Source of the DNA: Dermatemys mawii
Taxonomy: Eukaryota > Chordata > Testudines > Dermatemydidae
Direction of reading: 5' to 3'
DNA: 64,000 nucleotides
NCBI GenBank assembly: GCA_007922305.1
Contig: ML677358.1
Location: 11,921,343 to 11,985,342 of the forward strand
Position 1 is the first letter of the stretch. Each line of letters begins with the position of its first letter. Below, piece after piece: positions 1-11,687 of this stretch. The position numbers and the translations under genes are program-made. The notes beneath the pieces were generated by a model. The model searched no databases. It was not told the origin of the DNA and saw nothing but the letters and a program-made list of their open reading frames with translations.

Positions 1-2170
1 TGGATAGAAATGGCAGGTTAGAGACAAGGTGGGAAGGAACCCAGAGTTTTAGATTCAGATCTGGAGCTGGGCAGGGTAGGCATTGTGAGGTGAGGGGAGG
101 GGAGGAGGCAGCCAGCAGCAACCGCAGGACTTCCCCTCAGTTCAGCACCAGCTGGGCCTGCCTCTTCGCCTTCCCTCCTTGTGAAATGCTGAGCAGCAAG
201 GCTCGGGAGTGCAGGGATTATGTGGTGCGTGCTCCATTGGCTCTGGGAGAAACAAGAGAGGAGCGGATCCCACAGCGCTGGTGGATGCACCTGCCACATG
301 ATAGCTGTCAGAGGCTGCAGCCGCCAGCACAGTCCTAGTGCTGAGAATGCTGACAACCAGACCTGGCTTTAGCATTTTCAAAGTTCTGTTCTATGCGGGC
401 TCTTCTACCAAACTCATCTCTGACTAAAGCACGAATGGAGGGCTCCCATACTACAATGTGACTACACATCTGTCTAAGCTGGCCTGTGAAACAATTTTTA
501 GTTACCCCTCCATCCACCAGCACCTGACTCCTGTATCTTGTTATTACAGCAGTATGGGCACAGATGGACCAATGGCTTTCTGAGGGGTTAGGAAGATCAT
601 TCTTTGGGATATGTCCTTAACTCGCTTATTTTACATAAAAGGTGAGTCTGGGGGAAGCTTCGTTAGGGTCTCTCAGCCCTCTCTCTGCTTCTCACTTTCA
701 GCCCTAGCAAGTACTTTCCTTTGTTTTATATCCACTTGTGCTGGTTTGCAGTTTCCAGTCATTGTTCACAATGAGAAGAGCTAGAGACTTAATTTTTGTT
801 TTTAAATGAAAGTTGAAATGGGCTCCAAATAAGCCTCTACAAGTGCCATCCAGCTCACCAGTATTCAAGATGAAAAATGCATACACCATTTCTCTTGTAT
901 TCTCCTTTCTTTCTCCAGCACAAGTTTTAGGCATCCGTTATAAACACCATTGCTTCTGAAAACAGGCTCTTTAGAAACAGCTATTATCAAACCGACTATG
1001 AATTCATAATTACTCATTGGCTTCAGCTACTTATACAGATGAAAACATATTTGCCTTTGGATAGAAAATTTGTTTTGTGCTTGAGTTTCAGAAATATCCT
1101 CCCACATCCCTGTGTGTTAGTAAGTGATAATGCACAAAAGGTGGCTGGCTAAGAGAGGGTATTTTTTGTTTGCCATGTATATCCAGTCAAACTGGCTTTT
1201 GCTACAATGTAGTGCATGGAAGACTAAAGCTGTAAAATTAATGCTTTAATGAAAACATACTGTTAATTGTTTTAAAAGTTAAGACATACTGAATATACTT
1301 TCTATCCATCTTTATGGTACCACCAGAGAATCAATGAGAATGTGCTAATGGCAATACTTAGAGAGTTTAAATGGGGAGAGCTAAAATGCTTAAGACTGAT
1401 ACGCACCAGCACATTACTCCATTTTCCTTTTCCCGTTTGTATTATTTTTGTATAACTTTCTCTACCACTCTGGCTACTTAGCACAGATATGTGTATGTCA
1501 GAAAAGACATTCTTCCTCATTGATCAATATCTCTATGTACAGTGACCTCTAAATGCTAAATATATTACCTCAGTCTTTCAGTTCAACTGATTGTGATGTC
1601 ATAAACGCAGAATTAGGTTTCACCGCATGATGTATCAGAGTGACATTTTTATCTTAATTTTTTTTTTGAGAGAGAGATTTTCAGACTTACCTTGACCCAG
1701 CTGTCACCAGGCATATTTATGCCTGTCATTTTGTAGACTGACCATAGTTATTTACTATAATTTAGGCAGTCTGAACACTGTTTAAAAGAACTCCAGTTAT
1801 TCTAAGACTGACAGTCTTAATTACTGTCCTTAACTCACTTATTTTATTCAAAAAGTATCACCCCCATTTTTAGTCACTGAAGAGAAGTTCAGAATAATTT
1901 TCAAAACAATTTTTTTAGACGTCTCAAACTACTACAGGACTTTCATGATTCTGTCTTGACATAACTAATAATCTAATCATTTATTCACCTATACTGCAGC
2001 TCACATTTGAAGTCCCCATAAACAGGGATATTAACTTTCTCAAGCTATAGACTGAAGATTGTAAAGGACAGAGCATTTCAAGCTTCAGTGTCACCCAGGA
2101 CAAAAAGTGTGTATACAAGTTCCAAAACAGCTTAAGTACAGTTTGATTCTTTGAAGACTTGCAGATTATC
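1..2170. other. Unannotated stretch, no gene recognised
   Basis: I see no gene, RNA or complete element here. Short open frames near the left edge overlap on both strands and have no motif, so they are treated as chance. A segment of about 31 bases at 613..643 recurs with few changes at 1826..1856 (both begin GTCCTTAACTC and continue into a CTTATTTTA run), which suggests two remnants of one old repeat that I cannot name. Confidence 0.5.
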
Positions 2171-2173
2171 TGA

Positions 2174-2393
2174 GGGTCTGTCTACACTAGAAATGCTACA
2201 GCTGTGTTGGTGTAATGTGGACACTTACTATGATGATGGAAGGGGTTCTTCCATTACTATAGTAAATCCTCTCCTTCAAGAGATTCTTCTATTGACCTAG
2301 TGTTGTCTGCACTGGGCCATAGGTTGGCTTAACTATGCATCTCAGGGGTCTGATGCAGCTAGGTCAACCTAACCTTCCTGTGTAGACCAGCCC
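2174..2393. mobile_element. Harbinger-like miniature inverted-repeat element
   Basis: The element is 220 bp. The left end reads GGGTCTGTCTACACT and the right end, reverse complemented, reads GGGCTGGTCTACAC. It is flanked on both sides by TGA (2171..2173 and 2394..2396), a 3-bp duplication of TNA type as expected for PIF/Harbinger insertions. The interior is non-coding. Similar ends recur through the window, so it is one of a family. The superfamily is inferred from end sequence and duplication length only. Confidence 0.7.
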
Positions 2394-2604
2394 TGAATTC
2401 TGTAGACTAGAGCACAATATGTCTTAAAGGCATCTTTTAAAATGTGCTTATGAAAGCTATTGGAATACTCTATTCATTTTACGAATCCACACAGGCAGTG
2501 GGACCTTTGCCTGAGCTAAGAGTCCAGAGCTGCGCCCTGTATTGTTGTAAACCATTACTACTTCTCTGATAACAGTCAGCATTTAAATATGGTTTAATAA
2601 CTCA

Positions 2605-2895
2605 GGATATGTCTACACTCAAAACACTACAGCAGCACAGGGACAGCGCTGAACAGCTGTAATATTTCAGTGCAGATATTTAGTACAGTGGCAGGAGGGA
2701 TTCTCCCATTGCTGTAGGTAATTCACCTCCCCCAGAGGCAGTTGCAGCTAGGTCAACGGAAGACTCTTCTGTCTACCTCAAGCGGTCTACACCCGGGGCT
2801 AGGTTGGCTTACCTACATCTCTCAAAGATGTGGATTTTTCACAACCCAAGAGAGATGTAGCTAAGTCAATATTAAGTTTCAGTATAGACAAGCCC
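2605..2895. mobile_element. Harbinger-like miniature element
   Basis: The left end GGATATGTCTACACT and the right end (reverse complement GGGCTTGTCTATACT) form a terminal inverted repeat like that of the neighbouring element at 2174. The flanks are TCA and TAA, an imperfect TNA duplication. The interior has the same GGTTGGCTTA and GTCAACGGAAGA-type blocks seen in the other copies. Non-coding. Confidence 0.65.
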
Positions 2896-3564
2896 TAAGT
2901 TTTAGGAGTTACCAAACAATGTTTAGCTATTTCAGTACTGACATAAACATGCCTTGTGATTGGGTTAATTCCTAAAACCATACTATTTATCAAAGTGTCC
3001 GGCTTCAGTGAAAAGAATTTACCTCCAAATTGTAACATACTCCCTGGTGTATATTGTACTGTGAAAGTTACTTGTATTCTGGTCATTTACTATGTACAGC
3101 CCTAAAACAGTGGGACTGTGACCCAGCAGAGACTTCTCAGTATGGCTAAAACATAAATGTTAACTGATATTAATAATACTTTACGCTCGAGACCACCTTT
3201 TTTGAAGACAGCTTAGTGCACTTGTAACAATTTGCAAGAATGGTGTATTTCCTGATTCACTCTGAGCAGGAAGGAGACCTGATCTCAAATATATTAGGGC
3301 TTGATCCCACTGAAGTCAATGGCACTGCTACTCACATGAGTAAAAGCTGCTGAATTAGAAACACAGTAATCAAAGACTTGAGTGACTCATCTGGATTGAG
3401 TGGCTGTGCTATAATTAAAGAGTACTAATTAATCAAGAATAATGTATCTGAAGTAGGAAGTTAGTTTTTAGGTTATTAGTCCATAACCGTGAACATCAGT
3501 CCTGTGCATCAAAAGGAGCTAATGTACTTCCAAAGAAAACAACTAAATAATTGTTAAGGATTAA
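2896..3564. other. Unannotated stretch with an old repeat trace
   Basis: No gene is seen. Positions about 3297..3355 carry the phrase CACTGAAGTCAATGG followed by CTCACATGAGTAAA. Related phrases recur elsewhere in the window (7630, 24060, 30360, 43800, 47750), pointing to an ancient interspersed repeat. Confidence 0.45.
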
Positions 3565-4214
3565 GGGTGTGATCCACCCAAGCCCCATTTTCAGGCCTCT
3601 AAATCCTGTTTTTAGGCACCTCTGTGATCCACAAAACTCCCACTCATCTGCCACCTAATCATGTAAGTGCCTAAACTCACTTAGCACCTAAGTTTTTTCC
3701 TCTGGGCATGCTCACTGTGGACTCTCTCTAGGCACCCAGGTACCCATCTCCTGCCTTAGTATACAAAAGTACTGCCTCATTATGGACATCCAGATGCACA
3801 TCTCTTTCCTAAGCCCCAGAGTGATTCACAAACTGGGGAAGGAAGGTGTTTGGGCACCTGTGGTGTGCAGGGACCCAATCTGGTAGGACCTGGTGAGCGT
3901 GCTTACCAGATCAGGAACCTCAGTCATGCTCATATGAAACAGCCGGGAGCGAAGGAGGCGGGGGGGAAGGACATCCCTTATAACTTCTAGTCTAGTGGAT
4001 AGGGTACTCACTCAGGGTGGAGGAGACCTCTATTCAAGTCCTGAGGAGCAAAAGGGATTTGAACAGGAATATGCCTCCCCTCATCCACTCATTGTATAGG
4101 GAGCCTAAACACCTAACTCAGGCTTTGTGGGTCGCGCTGTTCCTGTGATTTTTCTAGGCACCATGACATTCAAGGTTGCAACACCAAAGTCCCTTTGTGG
4201 ATGTCTCCCCAAAA
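3565..4214. repeat. Composite repeat containing an inverted tRNA-like module
   Basis: The two ends are loosely inverted (GGTGTGATCCACC at the left, and GGAGACATCCACAAAGG when the right end is reverse complemented). The body is rich in AGGCAC and CCTAA phrases typical of old turtle repeats. In the middle, 3985..4105 holds two facing tRNA-like halves: a box-A-like TAGTGGATAGG at 3993, a box-B-like ATTCAAGTCC at 4032, and an inverted B-box-like GTTCAAATCC on the minus strand at 4055..4064. The borders are approximate. Confidence 0.5.
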
Positions 4215-4481
4215 CTGTCTGCATTTGAAATGGGCCTGGTTGAGGACATAGGCAAATCTCCCATTAGCACCAATAGTCCAGATCCTCAACTGGTATAGAT
4301 CATTGAGCTCCAATAACATCAATCAAGCCATGTTAATTTACTCCTGTTGGGCCAGTCTCCGAGCTGAAGTTCTGGCTGCATCAGGAGCACACAATCAGAG
4401 CTGCATTCATTAATACTGCTGGACACAGGCTACCAAAAAAATAAAATCAAAAATCAAAACTGCTAAAAACTAGATTGCCTA

Positions 4482-4712
4482 GGCTTGGTCTGTCCACACC
4501 CTTGAGCCATGCAGTTATTCCGACCTATCTCCCAGTCTAGAGCACGCTATGTGTAGAGAAGCTCTCATGTCAACATCACTTCCCTGAGGAGAAGTGGGAG
4601 TGGAGTACCTATGTCAACAAGAGAAGCTCTCCCATTGCCATAGTTAGTGTCTTCATGAAGCATTACCGCAGCGCAGCAGCATCGGTGCAGCACGGTAAGT
4701 GTAGACGAGCCC
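4482..4712. mobile_element. Harbinger-like miniature element
   Basis: The element is 231 bp with ends GGCTTGGTCTGTCCACAC and, reverse complemented, GGGCTCGTCTACACTTAC. Both flanks are CTA (4479..4481 and 4713..4715), a 3-bp duplication. The interior holds AGAAGCTCTCCCATTGCCAT, a phrase shared with the copies near 15.2, 56.1 and 62.7 kb. Confidence 0.65.
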
Positions 4713-4730
4713 CTAGTGAGTTTTCATTGT

Positions 4731-4985
4731 GGGATTGTCTACACCTGAAATGCTACACAGCTGCAGTGTAGACACTGCCTACACCAACGGGAGGGGTTCT
4801 CCCATCAGCATAGGTAATCCACCTCGAGAGGCGATAGCTAGATTGATGGAAGAATTCTTCTGTCAACCTAGCGCTGCCTACGCCTGGGACTAGGTCCGTT
4901 TAACTACATCACCCCGGGCTCTGGATTTTTCCCACCCCTGAGCAATGTAGCTATAACAAAGTAAGTTCTCCATGTAGACCAGTTC
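4731..4985. mobile_element. Harbinger-like miniature element
   Basis: The left end is GGGATTGTCTACACC and the right end (reverse complement) is GAACTGGTCTACATGG. The flanks are TGT and TGA, so any duplication is imperfect. The interior blocks (GGGTTCTCCCATCAGCATAG, TTTTTCCCACCCCTGAGCAA) match the family. Non-coding. Confidence 0.6.
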
Positions 4986-5874
4986 TGAGAGTCAATCCAG
5001 ATCATTAGCATCTGCTGCATTCCTTTTTTAGGCCTGATTTACACTAAAAAGTTAGGTCAGCCCCTGCCCTTAGGTTTAATTGTACTCTTCAGAGGCCTCA
5101 TGTGAAGATACATTTGCACATGGACAGATACATCAGACTAGAGTCTATCTGCCTATCCTGACCACTTCACACCACTGGCAGTGAGTGGCTAGCTGAGAAT
5201 TCCCCTGATATGAAGAAGTTCTCAACTGGATCAATCTAGCATAGCTGACTCATCTGACAACTGTTTCCCCCATCTCTGGTACAGGGCCATGTTGGGGTTG
5301 GATGGCACGCACTTGTGCTCTGCCAGTTTTTAATGGGCATATGGCCCCTTGGGGATCAGAACGTGCTGGCATAAGTTTTAAAACTGCATAGAAGCTCCTC
5401 ATTCACGTCAGGATCAGGACAGCTTGCTCCTTAAGGAGCCATAACCAGCTCTCTCACTGTCCTCTTCTCTCCTGGACTGAATAGGTGTCACTGCTGGAGA
5501 GAATCTTTCCCTTTCAGAGTATAGCAACATCCTTAGGAGGGAAGAGGAGCATCCAAATATTTAACCTTTCCAGGATTTGCCTTCTGCTTTTTAAAATGTA
5601 GCTATTAATTTATGCAAGAACACAATGTTCATCTTAGAAATAGCCCAATCTCTGTCTGGATATACATTGCACCTTATGGAGCCACACAAGCAGCTACCAC
5701 AGTTATAGATGTAAGAAAATTTCTGTTCTTACGGCTACACTTTCTATCCTCCTCCTCACTCCCTCCAAGGCCAACTAGGTGATCTCGACATGGTGGAGTA
5801 GACTAAAGCATTAAGAACGAAACAGTGAGGGAAGGTGGCATTGTGAAGAAAGGTAAAGCTCTCTCATAAACTGG
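4986..5874. other. Unannotated stretch
   Basis: No gene is recognised. Around 5035..5065 there is a short trace (GATTTACACTAAAAAGTTAG) of the same miniature-element family as its left neighbours, but no second end could be found. Confidence 0.45.
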
Positions 5875-6346
5875 TCTGTAGAATAAGGCCCCAGTCCTGG
5901 AGCAAACACTTGTATACAGGCTGAACTTTATTATGCTGACTGAGTAGTCCTGTGAGCAAGCAAGGGAGCTGCCCTGCAGGAATCTTGAAATCTGGAGCAG
6001 GCTTCATACTTGAGCCAACCACAGATACCTGGCACTGGGAAGAGGTTGGTACCCTAAGCAATTGATTCTTGATATAAGAGAGCCCAAAGCAGCCCCTGGG
6101 AGGGAGCAGCTGATGCTAGGAAGTCTGCTAGGGAGTCCATTCTGTGAAGGCTCAGAGTGGATGGCCTCTTAAAAGTGATGAAAGACATTGTGAAAGAAGC
6201 TTTTTTGCTCACCCAGGCTATGCACAGGGACCCTGCACATGAGGGAACGCACAGCCAGCTTGTTTACAAGTCCCATTGTGGAACTCCTCAGGGTAATAAA
6301 ATTAAGCATGTGTGTAAGTGCTTGTTGCAGGATCCGGGCCTAAGAG
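5875..6346. repeat. Inverted pair of an ancient interspersed repeat
   Basis: The minus strand of 5885..5957 and the plus strand of 6272..6344 share the same order of phrases: a CTACTC or CTCCTC block, an ATAATAAAGTT-like block, then GTGTAAGTGCTTG or its variant, GCAGGAT and GGGGCCT. The arms are about 70 bp, facing, and separated by roughly 315 bp. The family is an old amniote repeat I cannot name. There is no coding content. Confidence 0.5.
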
Positions 6347-8074
6347 TTGGGACCCCTATAAATTTATAGCTTTTCATGCTGGTGAACGTAGCAGCTAAAA
6401 ATGCCTAAATATTTCTGTTATAATACTGCATGCTTAGAAATTTCTCTCTTTAATTGTACGTACCCCGTTTTAATTGGACGTAACTTTGCCTTGTTCTCCG
6501 AAATAGTGGTTTCCTAGGAAGTTACTAACAAGACCATAAATGTCCTATTAATAGAGCTTTTTTATGCACAATTCAGAGCTTGAAATAAGCACAAAGGAAA
6601 GCCCTATACATTTTACAGTGATCTTCTTTGACAGTGGTTTAAATTCAGAGGCAACATAAATGATTGTGTAAGTTGTACATCAGTGAGTTGGCAGAAGTTG
6701 GTTTCAATGCATCATGGGAAATGATGTACAGAAATGTACATATGGAGCAGGAAAAGTAATGATTACATACTTTATTCTGCACATTCTTATATCCACTTAT
6801 TAGATTGTTTTTTTCCTGGCATTGAACTACCTTGCCTCTTCCTTTTGTAATTTAATATCACAGGTCCCTGTGCTGATTTACTGGGAATGTCTCTCTCTCT
6901 GGCCCACAGGGAGTGCAAATGACATTATGCATGAATTAACCAGCAAAAGGCAATTGAGGATTGATACAGCTAGTCCCCTTCTCCTCCCATTTTTTTTAAT
7001 CATGGAACAGATATTTCATTTGTTAAAAATGAGTTTGAAGTACCTAGCAATCAAAGAGTGAACACATCCAATCTGCTTCCATGATGTAGCAGCTACATTA
7101 CCATTCACTGTGCGGTCCCTGAATCAAAGAAATCTGCTGCTGCTGATGGCTGAATTATATCCATGGTCTTTTTATTCTTACTACATAGATAGTACATTTG
7201 CTAGAGCATTTTGTTGGCATAGCATGTCATTCTCATCAGAACTAAATTAAGTAACCCTTTTTGTCAAATCTTATCACACTAGCATAAAAAAATGCTCTTC
7301 ATTACCCAGGTGGAAGCACTTTGAGCACTGAAATCGCTTCAAAATGCAATGTTAATAATAATTGTGCCTTGATTTCTTCACATTACCATTTCTTATGGCT
7401 TCATTTGGATGAAGTGTTGACAGTCACATTCTGGTTTGAATGAATATATCTTCTATTCAGCTTTTGGGGGGCTGAGGAGTATGTGCGGGCATGGCATTTT
7501 AAAAGATTTTGGGTCAAATCACCTCTAGATAAGCACATGTAACTCCACTGGTTCCAAAGAGCTGTACCCATATGTAATATTACCTACATATTATATGCAC
7601 TGCCCTTATCTGGGGTCTGATTCAACTTCCAGTGAAGTCATTCGGAGCCTTTCTACTGGCTTTAATAGGAACTGGATCAGACATAGAAATTATTTACTTT
7701 GAATGCATAAGCAACACAGAACTATCTTTAGTGTACCTTAGTGTTGTGTGGTCATTACTGTGGCAATATGTGTATATGGACACTGTTCAAATCCCATTTT
7801 ATCACAATGACATGTCTCCACACTGGATAATACTGACCATCAAATGTATTTGTACTGAGTGATGTATAAAGTTGTATCAGTTTTGTGCACTAGAATGCTA
7901 AACTTTGTAATCCAATGTAACAGAGGATTTTGTGTTTCATCTGGGAGGCTGAAAACAACAGAAGAGAACCCCTGGCTTTTGAAACAAGCAGTTTCCCTGA
8001 ATGAAGCAAATAGGGATATTTGCAGTCCAGAGCTCTTGCTAAATGTGAGCAAAGCCATTCCAGGGATGTTGGCT
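6347..8074. other. Unannotated stretch
   Basis: No gene is seen. Positions about 7610..7680 carry the AGTGAAGTCATTCGGAGCCT phrase of the diffuse ancient repeat also found at 3.3 and 30.3 kb. Sequence from about 7840 runs into a 21-base A run that ends at 8095. Confidence 0.4.
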
Positions 8075-8095
8075 AAAAAAAAAAAAAAAAAAAAA
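8075..8095 (+). repeat. Poly-A run of 21 bases
   Basis: An uninterrupted homopolymer of A. It could be the tail of a retroposed sequence lying to its left, but I saw no recognisable source and no flanking direct repeat, so it may be a simple repeat. Confidence 0.8.
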
Positions 8096-8922
8096 TGGTG
8101 TCAAAATTTTGTTAAGATATTCGAGGCACAAAGGCCACATTAGCACCAAGGGAGACAGAATGTCCATGTAGAAGGTATAAATGTGTATCTCATGGCTCCT
8201 GGTCAGTTTGACTGTAAGTGTATGAAACTTGAGTTAAACGTTTGGAAAATACTATCCACTGTAAGGACTAAGTTCTTACAGTAAGCGAAATTGGATATTG
8301 TCTGTAAAAATGTACATGTGCAAATGCTGTGTCATTTTAAATGTGTTACTGAAATGTGTTGAGTGACAGTTGTATATGGACTAATAAATGCTATGTCTGT
8401 ATGAAACCAATCCATGGTGCCTGGCTGGTAAATATTATTCAGTTTAACTTTAATATTGTAGTGCAATACAACTGTTCTTGGAAACCAGTTTTGGATTTGA
8501 TATATTCATGTTTTGGATAGTCTTGTTAGTCGTCTTCCTTTGTTGTCCATTATTTCCAGTAGTGACAATGACTTTAAACTCATCTGAAAATTTAAGTGTT
8601 TTGAGTACTTATTAACTTAAGTAGTCAAAACTTATTGAGTACTTATGGCACTTAACTTATAGAGTTCAGTGCCAATAGCAACAGAACTTAATGCTTCCAG
8701 GTATGGACAATATTGAAGACAAAGGTTCCTAAGGAATTCATATCCTCAGGGTAGAAGAACTTCCTTTGCTGCTGGAACTTTGTAATTGGGGGCAAACACG
8801 ATTCATTCCTTTAGGCTATTGTTCTCTTTGAGATGTTTAGTGTACATGGTATATTGGATTCTCCCTTGTCTGGACCTTTTCTTTTTAAGCTCTATCTTTA
8901 TTTAGGAAGTTTGAACAGTTTT
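8096..8922. other. Unannotated AT-rich stretch
   Basis: No gene or element is recognised. An AATAAA at about 8381..8386 has no identifiable transcript upstream of it. Confidence 0.4.
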
Positions 8923-8930
8923 ACAAATCC

Positions 8931-9523
8931 TAGTGTGACTAGCTGTCCTGATAAAATCAGGACTGTCCCAATATTTAACCTTTTGTTCCGCGTCCTGATT
9001 GATGTATGATTAGGACCCCATTTGTCTAGATATTCAGGTAAGGAGGCAAGCGGGAGGGATGAGTAGGTGAGTGGCGGGTGGGTGAAAAGGCAAGTGGCAA
9101 GCCAGTGGCGGGCAGGTGGAGGGGGTGGGTGAGGTGAGTGGCAAGCCAGCAACGGGAGGGGGTGTGCAAGGAGGTAGACGGCAAGTCGGGTGGGGGAGGA
9201 TTGGTGGAGGGGTGAGCCAGCAGGGGTTCTCAGCGCAGGCATGGGGGTTTCTGGCAGGGGAGTGAGGAGGTGAGTGGCAGGTGGGGGGGGTGAAAGGAGG
9301 TGAGTGGTGGCTGGGGGACTGAGGAGGGATTCAGCAAGCCAACTGCGGGCCATGGGATGAGGAAGGGCACGGTGGTGGGGTAGGGGGGGGACCTGAGCAG
9401 GGAGGGGACAGGACCTGGGGCAGTGTGGGGGCGGAGTCTGGGAGGAGACCGGGTAGACTGTGGGCGGGGCCGACGGTACCCTAATGTATCCTGATATTTT
9501 ACTGTTGTGATCGGGTCACCCTA
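8931..9523. mobile_element. hAT-like non-autonomous element, long form (593 bp)
   Basis: The ends are TAGTGTGACTAGCTGTCC and, reverse complemented, TAGGGTGACCCGATC. It is flanked by an exact 8-bp direct repeat, ACAAATCC (8923..8930 and 9524..9531), the duplication size of hAT transposons. The core at about 9040..9475 is very G-rich on the plus strand, with an irregularly repeated GGTGAGTGGC unit. Long frames read through the core on the minus strand, but they are proline-rich low-complexity readings of C-rich DNA with no motif. Three ~124-bp copies elsewhere in the window have the same ends without this core. Confidence 0.75.
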
Positions 9524-9531
9524 ACAAATCC

Positions 9532-10257
9532 TTGCCCTGTAAATATCAGAGACATTACAATAATCATTACAATTAGTAAGTGAGACACACCGGGTTTTAT
9601 TTTTAAGAACAGTGTATTGAGCATCTGGTCAGCTGCTCAGGAAAATCTACCCATGGCACAAGTACTGGAAGTGCGCCTCTGAATGTTGTGTTGCAGACTA
9701 ATTATATTGACTTTGGGCACACATCCAGTTCCTAGTGTAGCCTCCAGTCCTGTTCTAAACACTGGTAACTCAATGGTGGGGAGAGGATACAATAGTTTTG
9801 CCTTCTCCTGTTCAAGGTGATAGGTGAATTTAGAGAGGAGGGACTCAGGGAGAGTGCAGAAAAGGAGGAAGTTGTGGTTCAGTGAGGTTCAAAGGTAACA
9901 GTGGGACACAATAAGACTTGGTTTTATATGGCCTCTTTCTTAAAGGTGCAATTTCAAAATGCCTTACAGAAGTATAGGGTATATTATATGAACTACAGAA
10001 GATAATGGTGCAATAGAGAAACCAGACAAAATTCAGACCCTACGTAAGTTTGTGCTGCAGTGGTATTGCATCTGCTTAGTGCAGGCCTGATTCTGGCCCA
10101 GCAGCTAGTGAATAAATTAAAACATTCAGTCATCAAGCCAACAATGGTGAGAAGTTAACTGAACTGCCTTTAGGAGCTATGTAAACGTCTGAATTAAGAA
10201 CCACTCTAGCAGAAAGCGCCAGTGCTAGAGAATAAAGCTCTTGGGGAAGACGAGTGG
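9532..10257. other. Unannotated stretch
   Basis: No gene, RNA or complete mobile element is recognised. Confidence 0.4.
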
Positions 10258-10540
10258 TTTGTTAGCCAAGATACCATCCTAGGACTCAGGAGACCTGAGG
10301 TCAATTTCTAGTTCTGCCACAGATATCCTTTGTGACCTTGGGTAAATCATTTAATCGCTCCATGCCTCAGTTTCCTCTCTATGAAACGATGAGATTAACA
10401 CACCCTCTGTGTTTTCTGTATTCAGATAGCATGCTCCTTTGGGCATCTTACTGCGTGCAAGTGGACTGTCTAGCACAACAGAGCCCTGATCTCAATTACT
10501 GCTTTCAAGCGCTACTGTAATATAACTAATAATACTAGAG
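10258..10540 (+). mobile_element. MIR-type CORE-SINE
   Basis: The middle reads TGACCTTGGGTAAATCATTT, then CCTCAGTTTCC and ATGAAACGATGAGAT, the MIR core in plus orientation (GTGACCTTGGGCAAGTCACTT ... CCTCAGTTTCC). It is preceded by an AGTTCTGCCACAGA block and followed by a CTAGCACAACAGAGCCC tail of the L2/MIR type. The copy is well diverged, as expected for this ancient amniote family. Borders are approximate. Confidence 0.75.
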
Positions 10541-11687
10541 GGCTCTGTACTAAGGACAATTTCTCTCTGATACAGTCATTAACAGACCCTATTTTCATCT
10601 AAGGCTCAGCTAGGGAAATGTTGTTCCCTCCCCTAGGCTCATCATTATGGTTAAGTGACATGAGATTTAACACAGTTCTTAATTATGAGAGCAAACACTT
10701 GATTAGACTGAACCGGGGTGGGGAATGAAGACTCCTTTGAGAAAAGAGCACAGTGTATAGAAAGGCTTCCAAGACTAAACGCTGTAAGCAGCGGGCACAA
10801 GGACAGTGAATGTGCTTCAACATCACTTTATAGACTTACGCTTAGTTGACACCTAAAACTTAGGTTACATACTCCTCTTCTCCGAGGGTCCCCTGAATTC
10901 TTTGTGCCATTCCCCACAATATTTTCCAAACAGCGATGTGGGAATTGTTGCAGAGATCTGTGTGCCATTGCTGGCATCTGTGGATGATGGGTTTCAAGTA
11001 AGTGAACAAATGTGCCCTCGCGAAGAGTATAGAATGGAAGAAGGATTAGAACTACACACCACATCCCTCGAAAAATCTGTTGGCAAATCACCTTGGGGCC
11101 ACGTTCCCCTTCATGAAAATCACAAGTCTAGCTAATTGTCCAGATCTCAGTATCCAACTTCAATTTCCAGACTCCGGTGGTGTTTATCTCTACAAAGTTA
11201 TTGCAAATGTTTTCTTGGTGACATTATATTGGAAAACACACATCTTTCAAAAATATATCCATTCTTAACTACTGATGGACCATCCAGAACTCCAGATCTG
11301 AATGCTCCCAAACTGTGAGAAAGTCTGAATCAAAATATAAACTTCACAGCTGGCCCAAACCTCAGATACAAGGGTTTCCAAACCTTGGTGGACTTCTGAT
11401 CCAGCTCTGACATTTATAGTTTGGACCCCTCTCAAGGAACACATGCTGGCACCCATTAAAATTATGTGCAATCCTACATAGCTTCCCACCTGGGAACTCT
11501 AAGCCCTTTGTGCTGCCACAGCTATTTACTACTCTAACAAGTAGAGAAGTACCATAGAGAAATGTAATATAGTCATTAAAATCCTACAAATAAAAAAACA
11601 TAACCATTCACTAGCTCACGAAACTTACCCACAAAATTCGTACTCTAGCCATACTGTTCTGTTGTTTACTGGTCACTGAGCTGAAGA
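10541..11687. other. Unannotated stretch with one exon-like block
   Basis: No gene is recognised. At 10934..10997 there is a 64-bp block between a pyrimidine-rich AG acceptor and a strong donor-like CAA|GTAAGT. No homology is apparent to me and it is listed only as a candidate under findings. Confidence 0.4.

Noticed and set aside
1..381. Opposite-strand frames near the left edge
   Set aside because: They overlap each other on both strands and have no recognisable domain, splice support or composition bias.
8075..8400. Processed pseudogene with poly-A tail
   Set aside because: No recognisable source protein lies left of the A run and no flanking direct repeats were found.
8898..9353. Minus-strand 151-codon proline-rich frame
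   Set aside because: It reads through the C-rich core of the hAT-like element; low complexity, no domain, and it crosses the element border.
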